Below, piece by piece: positions 35,091 to 43,491 of a stretch of 57,923 nucleotides of DNA. The notes under the pieces were generated by a model. That model was not told the DNA's origin. It ran no database searches and saw only the letters and a program-made list of their open reading frames with translations. Numbering within the stretch: position 1 is the stretch's first letter; every line of letters starts with the position of its first letter. Source of the stretch: SMWD01 sp964629475. Its GTDB lineage: Bacteria > Pseudomonadota > Gammaproteobacteria > Steroidobacterales > GCA-2729495. Location: positions 1-57,923 of the forward strand of contig CAZVQW010000019.1 in the NCBI GenBank assembly GCA_964629475.1. The letters are read 5' to 3'. Both the position numbers and the translations under genes were made by a program.

Positions 35091-36038
35091 TCACCCGTCC
35101 ACAATATTACTGATGGCCTCTAGTTGCTCTGGGTCAGGTTGCCAATCCGCCGCAGCAACATTCTGCCTGATCTGCTCGGGTTTCGTGACGCCGGCGATGA
35201 CGCTGCTGACGTAGGGCTGGGCAGCGAGCCAGCCGATTGCTATGTCCAGAACGCTGCGGTCGATCTCGTCGCCGTAAGCGGCAATCCTCTCGACGATCGC
35301 GTAGCGCTCGTCGGTTGCGAATACGCCACCACCGCCCCATTTGCCGAAACGGGTGTCGGCTGATGCTTTTTCACCGCGTTTGTATTTGCCGGTCAACAGG
35401 CCGCTTTCGAGCGGGAAATACGGCAGGATACCGACGTTCTCACGTTGTGCGACCGGCACGAGGTCCGTTTCGATGGCCCGGTACAGCAGGCTGTAGCGGT
35501 TCTGTGCCGTCACAAAGGCCGCGCTGTCATTACCGAGCGCAAACGCGGCTGCTTCGCTGAGTTGTGCGCCACTGTAGTTCGAGCAACCGACGGCCCGGAC
35601 CTTGCCTTGTTGCACGAGGTCTTCGAGGGTGCGGAGCGTCTCATCGACCGGCGTGCCGTTGTCGGGGAAGTGATGCTGGTACAGGTCGATATAGTCGGTG
35701 TTGAGTAATTTCAGACTCGATTCGATGGCTTGCATGATGTATTCGGACGATCCGCCACCATCGGCCGCGCCACCGCCGCCGCCGTGTTTCGCGCCAAACT
35801 TCGTCGCAAGGACGATGTCCTTGCGACGGTCGCCGAGAGCCTTGCCGAGCAGTGTTTCAGCCTTGCCGTGCTGCCCGCCGTAGATGTCCGCGGTATCAAA
35901 GAAGTTAACGCCGGCCTCTATGGCTGCGGAGACGATGCTGTCCGTCGTCGCCTGGTCGCACATCATGCCGAGGTTCATGCAGCCGAGTCCGACCGACGAG
36001 ACTTTGATGCCCGAAGTACCCAGGGGTTTCATTTGCAT
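35091..36038 (-). CDS. aldo/keto reductase
   Basis: The 315-residue NADPH-dependent oxidoreductase starts MQMKPLGTSGIKVSSVGLGCMNLG. The catalytic tetrad is visible: Asp48 and Tyr53 in FFDTADIYGG, Lys80 in LATKFG, and His122 or 123 in YQHHFPD. The cofactor-binding loop SVIAGVTKPEQIRQN is near the C-terminus. It resembles the YajO/PhnR-type group that reduces aldehydes or ketones. A glycine-rich insertion (GGGGGAADGGG, about 86-96) is unusual. The frame is open 37 codons upstream, but family members begin here. It follows the nitrilase-like gene on the same strand, separated by a strong palindrome, so it may have its own transcript. Confidence 0.93.
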   Translation of the reverse strand: MQMKPLGTSGIKVSSVGLGCMNLGMMCDQATTDSIVSAAIEAGVNFFDTADIYGGQHGKAETLLGKALGDRRKDIVLATKFGAKHGGGGGAADGGGSSEYIMQAIESSLKLLNTDYIDLYQHHFPDNGTPVDETLRTLEDLVQQGKVRAVGCSNYSGAQLSEAAAFALGNDSAAFVTAQNRYSLLYRAIETDLVPVAQRENVGILPYFPLESGLLTGKYKRGEKASADTRFGKWGGGGVFATDERYAIVERIAAYGDEIDRSVLDIAIGWLAAQPYVSSVIAGVTKPEQIRQNVAAADWQPDPEQLEAISNIVDG

Positions 36039-36061
36039 TTTTGTTGTCCTTTCGAATGCGA

Positions 36062-36094
36062 GGTCAGAGCGGTTTTTTAAAAACCGCTCTGACC
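36062..36094. repeat. 33-base perfect palindrome with GGTCAGAG ends
   Basis: Two 16-base arms beginning GGTCAGAGCGGTTTTT pair exactly around one base (36078). The ends share GGTCAGAG with the repeats at 11350. It lies between the nitrilase-like and aldo/keto reductase genes, where it can form a terminator-like hairpin in either direction. Confidence 0.8.
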
Positions 36095-36105
36095 CCATGT
36101 AAGAA

Positions 36106-37173
36106 CTACCAGTAATGCGTCCAGCGGGAGTTCTTGGCGAAATGCCCAAACGCTTCCCGCTTGTCCTGGGGCAGGTAATCTACGTAGGCGCTGTGGTCGT
36201 AGCGCGTTCGGTACTGATCGAATACCGGTTTGTACAGTTCCATGTGCACATCGGGAATCCGGTGCTTCTTGCGAAAATCACCCATCGGTATCATTGCGAA
36301 TTCCTTGGACTCGAACGGGCCTGCTTTGGCCAGTTCAACACCGCGCGGGCCGAAGATCGCCGAGCGACCGGAACCGCCATACGACGCTTCGTCAAAATAG
36401 CTTCTTTTTCCGCCATTTTCAGGGCCGAGGCCGATCGAATTGTTCGCAATCATCGTATACACGCTATTGTGGTAGGACGTCAGGCGCATGTCGTCGAACT
36501 CGAAGCCGCCGGTTGCGACCCGGCACATGATTTCGGCACCCTTGAATGCCATGCAGCGGAACAGTTCCGGCTCGAACTGTACGGCCGACATCGCGATATT
36601 GCCGATGTCCGTGCGTACGACCGGAATGACTTCGTCGATGCCGTACATCTCGACGAAACGATCATAGACATCATAGATAACGGAGGTGTATTGCTCGCCG
36701 CCGGGGAACATGCCGCGGACGTTGCGTTGCTTCCAGTGTTTGGCAACGACATTGCCATCGGGTCCCATCATGACCATCAGGTGCAGGATATGGCCGGGCC
36801 AGTTCTCCGGATCCTTGGCGTAAGTGCCGAACACGATATAACAGTTGTATTGTTTCGCCTTTTTACCGACTTCCTCGATTTCAGGGCCGGGCACCTCGAT
36901 GGAGAGGTTGTAGTGCTGTTCGCGCGTCCATTCGCTGAAGCCCGTGATCGGGAACTCGTGGAACAACAGCAGGTCGCTCGGCAAGCCGACCTGAGCGATA
37001 TCGATGCACTCGAGGAAGTAGTCGAGGTTCCTGCGGATGTCCGGCCCCGGGTTTGCGCCGTCTACGCCGGCGACACGGGTCTGGACGACGGTCGCGACGA
37101 TCGTGTCGCGGCGAAGCTCCACGGTGGGATAGGTACCATCTTCGCGGACCATCGGTTCGGTAGAATCGGTCAT
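36106..37173 (-). CDS. nitrilase-superfamily protein with Ser at the catalytic Cys position
   Basis: The 355-residue protein has the carbon-nitrogen hydrolase fold: Glu73 in LLFHEFPITGF, Lys145 in VVAKHWKQRNV, and the segment GNIAMSAVQFEPELFR, where family members have a Cys five residues before Pro-Glu. Here that position is Ser196. The rest, including GPRGVELAKA, is intact. Family enzymes cleave nitriles, amides or carbamoyl groups with a Glu-Lys-Cys triad. The Ser could make this a weak hydrolase, a binding protein, or a variant enzyme. A good AAGGAG site precedes the ATG. It is divergent from the 4-hydroxybutyryl-CoA dehydratase homologue, with which it shares a 147-base promoter region. 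Confidence 0.88.
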   Translation of the reverse strand: MTDSTEPMVREDGTYPTVELRRDTIVATVVQTRVAGVDGANPGPDIRRNLDYFLECIDIAQVGLPSDLLLFHEFPITGFSEWTREQHYNLSIEVPGPEIEEVGKKAKQYNCYIVFGTYAKDPENWPGHILHLMVMMGPDGNVVAKHWKQRNVRGMFPGGEQYTSVIYDVYDRFVEMYGIDEVIPVVRTDIGNIAMSAVQFEPELFRCMAFKGAEIMCRVATGGFEFDDMRLTSYHNSVYTMIANNSIGLGPENGGKRSYFDEASYGGSGRSAIFGPRGVELAKAGPFESKEFAMIPMGDFRKKHRIPDVHMELYKPVFDQYRTRYDHSAYVDYLPQDKREAFGHFAKNSRWTHYW

Positions 37174-37320
37174 TGTGTGCTCGCTCCTTGCTTATAGTCT
37201 TTATGCGGGTCAGATTCGGTCTATGATAGCCGGAATCGACTAACAACACGCATTCTGGTTGCGCTCCGAATCCATGCGGTGAACGTGCGGGCCTGTTGCA
37301 GCAATCGGGATCAGACAAAT

Positions 37321-38913
37321 ATGGCAGCAGACAAACAGGATATGGCCGCAGGTCAAAAAGCCGGTGATCAAGCGGCACCGATTCGCACCGGTGCGGAGTA
37401 CATAGAGAGTCTGCGGGGCCGGAATCTGGCCGTCTATCTTTTTGGAGAGCGGGTCGACGAGCCGGTGGATCACCCGATTATTCGTCCTTCAATCAATGCG
37501 ATAGCACAAACTTACGATCTTGCGCTACAGGCCCCGGAGATGGCCACGGCCCTGTCACCGCTGACCGGCAAGCGCATTAATCGATTCCTGCATATCGCCG
37601 AGAGCGCGGACGATCTCGTCCGCCAGAACAAGATGCAACGGCGTCTTGGCCAGTTGACCGGGACGTGTTTCCAGCGTTGTGTGGGCATGGATGCGATGAA
37701 TGCCCTGCATTCGGTCACGTTCGAGATCGATGCGGTGCACGGTGGTAACTACCACGAGCGGTTCAAGGCATTCGTCACGCTGATGCAACGCCAGGGCACC
37801 GTCATCGGCGGCGCCATGACCGACGTCAAGGGTGACCGCAGCAAGGCGCCAAGTGCACAGGACGACCCGGACCTGTACGTGCGCATCGTCAGACGAACCG
37901 CCGATGGTATTTACATCAGCGGCGCCAAGGCCCACCAGACCGGTTGCGTTAATTCGCACTGGCTGCTCGTCATGCCTACTATCCGCCTGGGCTCGGACGA
38001 CAAGGACTATGCCGTTGTCGGTGCGATTCCGGCCGATGCCGACGGCATTACCTATATTTATGGACGCCAGTCATGTGACGTGCGCAGCATGGAAGCCGGT
38101 GATATCGATGCTGGTAATGCGAAGTTCTCGGGCCAGGAGGCGATGATCGTCTTCGATGACGTCTTTATTCCGAACGAATTCATTTTCATGGATGGTGAGT
38201 TTGATTTCGCTGCGATGCTCGTCGAACGCTTTACCTGTTACCACCGGCGCAGTTATGTCTGTAAGTCCGGCGTCGGCGATGTCCTGATCGGCGCCGCCGC
38301 GACCATTGCTGACTACAACGGAGTCGAGAAAGCATCGCATATCCGCGATAAATTGGTCGAGATGACACATCTGAACGAGACGATTTACAGCACGGGTATC
38401 GCATCGAGTTACCAGGCGCAGCGTATGAAGTCCGGTGTCTATATGAATGACGACATGATTGCGAACGTCTGCAAACACCATGTCACAAAAATGCCGTACG
38501 AAATCGGCCGGCTTGCCCAGGACCTGGCCGGCGGCCTGATGGTCACGCTGCCTTCGCAGAAGGAGCTCGATCATCCCGAGATCGGCAAACTCATCCGTAA
38601 ATACCTGAAAGGGCGCAAGGAAATCGCAACAGAAGACCGGATGCGTATCCTGCGCCTGATCGAGAACATGACGCTGGGCCGTAACGCGGTTGGCTACCTG
38701 ACCGAATCGATGCACGGCGCCGGCTCGCCGCAGGCGCAACGCGTGCAAATTGCGCGGCAGATGCAGCTTGAGTTCAAGAAGACGCTGGCCAGGACGCTGG
38801 CAGGTATCGTGCCGGCCCTAAAAGATGACAAATTGGCCGAGGAGGTTGCGGGGGAATTGTCCGAATATATGGCGCGTGTGTTTCAGGTCGGCGCGCCGCA
38901 CGATAAACTTTAA
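37321..38913 (+). CDS. abfD: 4-hydroxybutyryl-CoA dehydratase/vinylacetyl-CoA isomerase homologue
   Basis: The 530-residue protein is very close to AbfD: YIESLRGRNLAVYLFGERV, HPIIRPSINA, TGTCFQRCVGMDAMNAL, GRQSCDVRSMEAGDID and SMHGAGSPQAQR all belong to that family within the larger HpaB superfamily. AbfD uses FAD and a [4Fe-4S] cluster to dehydrate 4-hydroxybutyryl-CoA to crotonyl-CoA. Cluster ligands Cys116 and Cys120, His308 and Cys314 are present; the catalytic Tyr is probably Tyr312. The His-Cys spacing is six here instead of seven as I recall it. The ATG at 37321 has a poor ribosome site; a GTG 42 bases upstream is possible. It heads an operon with the NreB-like exporter 32 bases downstream. 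Substrate could differ from 4-hydroxybutyryl-CoA. Confidence 0.88.
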   Translation: MAADKQDMAAGQKAGDQAAPIRTGAEYIESLRGRNLAVYLFGERVDEPVDHPIIRPSINAIAQTYDLALQAPEMATALSPLTGKRINRFLHIAESADDLVRQNKMQRRLGQLTGTCFQRCVGMDAMNALHSVTFEIDAVHGGNYHERFKAFVTLMQRQGTVIGGAMTDVKGDRSKAPSAQDDPDLYVRIVRRTADGIYISGAKAHQTGCVNSHWLLVMPTIRLGSDDKDYAVVGAIPADADGITYIYGRQSCDVRSMEAGDIDAGNAKFSGQEAMIVFDDVFIPNEFIFMDGEFDFAAMLVERFTCYHRRSYVCKSGVGDVLIGAAATIADYNGVEKASHIRDKLVEMTHLNETIYSTGIASSYQAQRMKSGVYMNDDMIANVCKHHVTKMPYEIGRLAQDLAGGLMVTLPSQKELDHPEIGKLIRKYLKGRKEIATEDRMRILRLIENMTLGRNAVGYLTESMHGAGSPQAQRVQIARQMQLEFKKTLARTLAGIVPALKDDKLAEEVAGELSEYMARVFQVGAPHDKL

Positions 38914-38945
38914 GCCAACAGAATTCTTTTTCCGGAGCAGGCAGG

Positions 38946-40331
38946 ATGCAGGCAAGCCCACTGGCAATTCCAGGTTTCCGGCGGTTGTTTGCGGCGCAGG
39001 TCATCGCGCTTGTCGGCACCGGTCTGAGCACAATCGCGCTGACACTGCTTGCCTACGACCTCGTCGGCGGCAACGCGGCCGCCGTGCTCGGCACGGCGAT
39101 GGCCATCAAAATGGTTGCTTATGTGTTCTTCTCACCGATCGTCGGCGGGCTAGCCCACCGGTTTCCGCGCAAATCGTTTCTGATCATCATGGACCTCATT
39201 CGTGCCGGGATCGTTCTGGCCATGCCGTTCGTAACCGAGGTCTGGCAGATCTATTTACTGATTTTCCTGCTGAACCTGTTTTCCGCCGGGTTCAAGCCGG
39301 TGTTTTCGGCCACGATCCCGGATGTCGTGCCGGACGAACGTCAGTTTACGCGTGCGTTGGCGATGTCGCGGCTGGCCTACGATCTTGAAAACCTGCTGAG
39401 CCCGTTGTTCGCCGGCCTGGCGCTGCTGGTCGTGACGTATACCGGGTTGTTTCTTACGAACTCCGTGGCATTTCTGATTTCTGCCGCGCTGATTCTTTTC
39501 ACCAGGTTGCCCGCGAGCAAACCGACCGACCGCCTCGGCGGCGTCGGCCGGCAAATCAGCTTCGGCCTGACTTCATACCTGAAAACACCGCGTTTGCGCG
39601 GGCTGCTCGCACTGTACCTGGCCGTGTCGGCCGCGAGCGCGATGGTGATCGTCAACACCGTCGCCTACATACGCGAAACGCTCGGCGGTTCGGAATCGGA
39701 TGTCGCGATAGCGATGGCAGCCGCCGGCGGCGGTTCGATGATCGTCGCACTGATTCTGCCGCGCGTCCTCGATAGGTTGCCGGACCGTCCCGTCATGCTG
39801 GCCGGGTCCGGCATTATGGCTGTGGGTCTTGCGCTGATGGGCACGGGTCCGGCATTCACCATGGTGTTGCCGATCTGGTTCGTTATCGGGATCGGCTGGT
39901 CGCTGGTGCAGACACCGGCAGGCCGGGTCGTGAATCGCTCGGCGGCAGCCGGTGATCGACCGGCCTATTTTTCTGCCCAGTTCGCGCTGTCACATGCCTG
40001 CTGGCTTATTTTCTACCCGTTGGCCGGTCAACTCGGTACGCGCATCGGCTTCGAATCAACTGCCTGGGTGCTGGCCGGTGGTATCGTGACATTTACCGTT
40101 TTGGCTGCCGTGCTGTGGCCGGCCAGCGACAGCGTCCGACTCATGCATACGCATGATGAGACAGAGCACGAACACGAGCACGTCCATGGCGAGCATCATG
40201 ATCATGAGCACAAGGATTCCGAAGGCGGGGAGCCGCACCGGCATCCACATCGGCACAGTAAGGTCGCACATGCTCATACGTTCGTCATCGACGATCATCA
40301 TCTTGCCTGGCCACAATCGTCGCGACCGTAA
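38946..40331 (+). CDS. MFS exporter with His-rich C-terminal tail (NreB-like)
   Basis: The 461-residue protein has about 12 helices of the MFS enterobactin-exporter/NreB type, beginning IPGFRRLFAAQVIALVGTGLSTIALTLLAYDL and with motif A-like GGLAHRFPRKSFLI. The last 62 residues, from about 400, form a tail with 18 His, for example EHEHEHVHGEHHDHEH and HRHPHRH. NreB of nickel-resistant bacteria is also an MFS exporter with a His-rich C-terminus and exports Ni. Here the tail predicts binding of Ni, Co or Zn at the cytoplasmic side. GGAG at 38935 serves as ribosome site. It is probably co-transcribed with the dehydratase homologue and the following ABM-domain gene. Metal identity is inferred. Confidence 0.87.
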   Translation: MQASPLAIPGFRRLFAAQVIALVGTGLSTIALTLLAYDLVGGNAAAVLGTAMAIKMVAYVFFSPIVGGLAHRFPRKSFLIIMDLIRAGIVLAMPFVTEVWQIYLLIFLLNLFSAGFKPVFSATIPDVVPDERQFTRALAMSRLAYDLENLLSPLFAGLALLVVTYTGLFLTNSVAFLISAALILFTRLPASKPTDRLGGVGRQISFGLTSYLKTPRLRGLLALYLAVSAASAMVIVNTVAYIRETLGGSESDVAIAMAAAGGGSMIVALILPRVLDRLPDRPVMLAGSGIMAVGLALMGTGPAFTMVLPIWFVIGIGWSLVQTPAGRVVNRSAAAGDRPAYFSAQFALSHACWLIFYPLAGQLGTRIGFESTAWVLAGGIVTFTVLAAVLWPASDSVRLMHTHDETEHEHEHVHGEHHDHEHKDSEGGEPHRHPHRHSKVAHAHTFVIDDHHLAWPQSSRP

Positions 40332-40382
40332 GGATGCCTGCCGACTGTCCGAATTTTTTCATTTTTTAAAGGATCAATATCG

Positions 40383-40730
40383 ATGGTGACCTATATTGCA
40401 ACCGTATTCTCCAAGCCTGGACATGAAGATCAGGTCATGGAACATTATCGAACACAGGAGACAAGGCTCGCCGAGGCGAATGGTTTTCGGGAACGGCAGG
40501 TTTTAAAGGCGATGCCCGGAACGATGGCGAATGCAGTGCGTAAGGTCCTGTCGCCCGAGGAGATGGCCGGGCATCCGGAAAAGGCCAGCGAGGGCACTCA
40601 TTTTATTGTCGTCGAGAAATGGAACAGCATCGATGACCGGATTGCGTTCTCACTCGGAGCGGGGCGGAGCAAGAACCTGATCGAGCATCTTCATGCGGCA
40701 CATACGCATGAATTCTATGAGGAAATATAA
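40383..40730 (+). CDS. antibiotic-biosynthesis monooxygenase (ABM) domain protein
   Basis: This 115-residue, single-domain protein starts MVTYIATVFSKPGHEDQVMEHYRTQETRLAEANGFRERQVLKAMPG and ends with HFIVVEKWNSIDDRIAFSLGAGRSKNLIEHLHAAHTHEFYEEI, the dimeric alpha-beta barrel of ABM proteins, which include quinol monooxygenases and IsdG-type heme oxygenases. The extended central loop is longer than in IsdG. AAAGGA lies nine bases before the ATG. It follows the NreB-like gene by 51 bases. The C-terminal HLHAAHTHEF has several His, perhaps metal-related, but this is speculative. No substrate can be assigned. Confidence 0.8.
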   Translation: MVTYIATVFSKPGHEDQVMEHYRTQETRLAEANGFRERQVLKAMPGTMANAVRKVLSPEEMAGHPEKASEGTHFIVVEKWNSIDDRIAFSLGAGRSKNLIEHLHAAHTHEFYEEI

Positions 40731-40767
40731 ACAAAGGCAGTTCCCGGGTTAGCCCTCCGGCTGCCGG

Positions 40768-42117
40768 TCAGTGCCGTTCCGTTATCTTTCGTCGCCGCAG
40801 AAAAACACAGACGAGCAGGCCCGAAATCGATAACCAGCCGAGTGTGCCACCGCCGCCGGAGTTCGGTGCTGCCAACACCTCTGCCGTTTCGCTCAGGCAC
40901 GATGCCGCTGCGATGACCCTGTCTATCTGTGCAATGCTGCAGTCTGAGAAAGACATGCCCGTCGAGTGTGAAATGCTCGGACTCATGATGAAGGTGGATT
41001 CTGGTACAGTGGCGCACGCAGCATCGGCATCGCCATCGTGTGGTGCGCCCAGGTTGTGGCCGAGTTCATGAGTGACAATCAGCGCCGTCAGTCCGCTGAT
41101 GTCACGGCTCAGCGACGCTCCGGTCACACGATTACAGACACCCGAGCGGCCGGGTTGGCCGAGGAAGCTGATGCCGGCAAGACTGCCGCCGTCATCGTTA
41201 CGCAGGTTTTTTCGCGTCAACAGATGCGTATGCCCAAGGTCGGCCTGATTCGCACTACGCCAGTTGCCGAGTTCAGTGAGCAGGTCGCCGGCGATGAGGG
41301 TGTCCGAAAACGGGTCTTGAATGCCTGGCGTCACGGTAAACACCCGGTCGAGCACAATATCGAGACCGATTTCATTTGCATATATGCCCTCAACAGTATT
41401 GAAAATGGCCGCGATATCGCTTTCGGTCTCGGGCTCATGGCGCTCGAAGAACTTCTCATCGGCAATCACGCCAACCAGCAGACGAAGATCATCCGATGTC
41501 ACGGCATTGTTCGTCGCCGCTTGCAGTTCGGCGCCCAGTTTGGCGAACGCGGTCTGGCCATCTATGCGGTTATCTGTGGGCTGATCTGTAGCCGTATCAT
41601 CATCCTGAGTCGCACAGGCCATCATCCCCTGTGGAAGCAGCATATCGGCCAGGCGGAAAATCACATTGGACGGTGCGCGATCGGCCGAGGGTTCGATCAG
41701 TAGATCGGCAACGCGGCGACGCGGTTCGACGAGCCAGGTCTCTACGCCGTCATCGATAATGCCGCTCAGTTCCTCGTCGTCGCGTAACAGGCTGAACCAT
41801 GAACCCGGCAGGCCGGCCAGTCGGCCGGTCAAACGCGTGAAACTCGTGCCGGCAACGGCACGAGTTTCGCCGGGAATCAGTTCGAACCGGCGACCGTACG
41901 CATCGAAATTCAGGGTCGCCGGGTTGTCGGTCGCCGTAAGTGCTGCATTTTGCTTGCCCGCGTCAGAACCCGAGATAAGTCGAATCGTCTCGTGGTACAG
42001 GATCGATACGGCCGTGCCATCATCAGCGCGTGCTGATGATTGAAACCCGATAATTATTGTTATTAGTAATGCCGGCACGGTTAAACTAGCGTGCCGAGGC
42101 GAGCATCTAAACATCAT
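40768..42117 (-). CDS. secreted M12B-like zinc metallopeptidase with GlyGly-CTERM anchor
   Basis: The 449-residue protein has a signal peptide (about 1-31, ending in SSARA), an N-terminal propeptide-like region, and a reprolysin/ADAM-type catalytic domain. The zinc motif is HELGHNLGAPHD with His350, His354 and His360, Glu351 as general base, and the Met-turn in FIMSPSIS (Met388). The tail is GGGGTLGWLSISGLLVCVFLRRRK: glycines at 421-424, a helix, then Arg residues. This is a GlyGly-CTERM signal, processed by rhombosortase for type II-secreted surface proteins. Cys pairs around CATVPE and CLSE fit a secreted fold. It converges on the ABM gene. Confidence 0.92.
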   Translation of the reverse strand: MMFRCSPRHASLTVPALLITIIIGFQSSARADDGTAVSILYHETIRLISGSDAGKQNAALTATDNPATLNFDAYGRRFELIPGETRAVAGTSFTRLTGRLAGLPGSWFSLLRDDEELSGIIDDGVETWLVEPRRRVADLLIEPSADRAPSNVIFRLADMLLPQGMMACATQDDDTATDQPTDNRIDGQTAFAKLGAELQAATNNAVTSDDLRLLVGVIADEKFFERHEPETESDIAAIFNTVEGIYANEIGLDIVLDRVFTVTPGIQDPFSDTLIAGDLLTELGNWRSANQADLGHTHLLTRKNLRNDDGGSLAGISFLGQPGRSGVCNRVTGASLSRDISGLTALIVTHELGHNLGAPHDGDADAACATVPESTFIMSPSISHSTGMSFSDCSIAQIDRVIAAASCLSETAEVLAAPNSGGGGTLGWLSISGLLVCVFLRRRKITERH

Positions 42118-42262
42118 TTCATTATAGACTATTTCACTGAAAAAAAATGGGATCAGGTACTCATTTTTCCCATAAACTTCAGTGACTCACCTGTGAAATT
42201 AGAAGTAGAACCTGTCATAAGATCCTGATTGCGGGAGTAAGCTTGGCATTGCGAAGAAGCAC

Positions 42263-43486
42263 ATGAGCACGTCGTTTGACAAAATACCGGCAGGCCTCGA
42301 CAGGCTCGCGCGGCGATCGATGTACCGGCGGCGCAGGGTCGTCGAGAGCGCACAGGGCCGGGAACTGGTTGTCGATGGCCGTCAGTTGCTGAATTTTTGC
42401 AGCAATGATTATCTTGGTCTCGCGAACGACGAACGTATTCGCCAGGCATTCAAGCAGGGTGTGGATCGCTGGGGCGTTGGTGCGGGCGCGTCGCACCTGG
42501 TGTGCGGACATACGGCTGCGCATCATGAACTGGAAGAAGCCCTGGCTGAGTTTACCGGGCGACCACGGGCTTTGTTTTTTTCCAGTGGCTATGCAGCGAA
42601 TCTCGGCGTCATCAACGCCTTGGTCAGTACGCGTGACAGTGTTTTTGAAGACCGGTTAAATCATGCATCGTTACTCGATGGCGGCTGGATCAGTCGGGCG
42701 AGATTTGAGTTCTATGCGCATGGGTCCGTGGATGATCTCGAGGTCCGGCTTGGTTCGACCGAAGACGGGCGCCGATTGATCGTCAGCGACGGCGTATTCA
42801 GCATGGACGGCGATCGTTGCCCGCTGGTCGATCTGACGCAGGCTGCGGAACGACACAGTGCGTGGCTCATGATCGACGATGCGCATGGTTTCGGGGTTGT
42901 CGGTGAATCAGGTGTCGGCTCTGTCGATCCCGCCGAGTTCAATACTCGCCAGGTGCCGGTGTTGATGGCGACGCTCGGCAAGGCTGTCGGCACGTCCGGC
43001 GCGTTCGTCGCCGGCGACGACAGCCTGATTGAGTTGCTGATTCAACGTGCGCGCAACTATATCTATACGACGGCGCTACCGGCGGCTGTTGCGGTGGCAA
43101 CACTGAAAAGCCTCGCGATCGTCACGAGCGAAAACTGGCGTCGTGAGAGACTCAACGAGCTCATCGCGCGTTTTCGGCACGGTGTTCGTGAGGTCGGCGT
43201 TGAATTGCTGCCGTCAGATACACCGATTCAACCGGTCATTGTCGGCAATGCGGAAGCGGCGCTGGCGGCCAGTGAAGCACTCGAAGCGCGTGGGTTCATG
43301 ATTACGGCGATTCGTCCGCCGACCGTTCCTCAGGGGACATCACGGTTGCGGATCACATTGACGGCGGCGCATACGAACGAAGATGTCGACCGGCTCGTGG
43401 CGGCTCTTGGTGAGGTATTCTGCGAGGTGTTTGGCGACACGCGCGAGAGTACAGTTCAGAGTGTAGACGAGAGCGGGGCAGGGTAA
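42263..43486 (+). CDS. bioF: 8-amino-7-oxononanoate synthase
   Basis: The 407-residue PLP enzyme condenses pimeloyl-thioester with L-alanine, the first step of the biotin ring pathway. Hallmarks are NFCSNDYLGLAND near residue 45, GAGASHLVCGHTAAHHELEEALAEF, DDAHGFGVVG with the PLP-binding Asp and His, and the Schiff-base Lys in ATLGKAVGTSGAF. Length is close to that of E. coli BioF (384) with a slightly longer C-terminus. It is the first gene of a bioF-bioD-bioA operon; bioD starts six bases after the stop. bioB, bioC and bioH are not in the window. Confidence 0.96.
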   Translation: MSTSFDKIPAGLDRLARRSMYRRRRVVESAQGRELVVDGRQLLNFCSNDYLGLANDERIRQAFKQGVDRWGVGAGASHLVCGHTAAHHELEEALAEFTGRPRALFFSSGYAANLGVINALVSTRDSVFEDRLNHASLLDGGWISRARFEFYAHGSVDDLEVRLGSTEDGRRLIVSDGVFSMDGDRCPLVDLTQAAERHSAWLMIDDAHGFGVVGESGVGSVDPAEFNTRQVPVLMATLGKAVGTSGAFVAGDDSLIELLIQRARNYIYTTALPAAVAVATLKSLAIVTSENWRRERLNELIARFRHGVREVGVELLPSDTPIQPVIVGNAEAALAASEALEARGFMITAIRPPTVPQGTSRLRITLTAAHTNEDVDRLVAALGEVFCEVFGDTRESTVQSVDESGAG

Positions 43487-43491
43487 CGGTT

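Noticed and set aside
36115..37197. 360-codon plus-strand frame opposite the nitrilase-like gene
   Set aside because: The minus-strand protein has clear superfamily motifs and a ribosome site; the plus-strand translation has none.
37321..38913. 4-Hydroxyphenylacetate 3-hydroxylase (HpaB)
   Set aside because: The protein has the four iron-sulfur ligands and many segments specific to 4-hydroxybutyryl-CoA dehydratases, which HpaB proper lacks.
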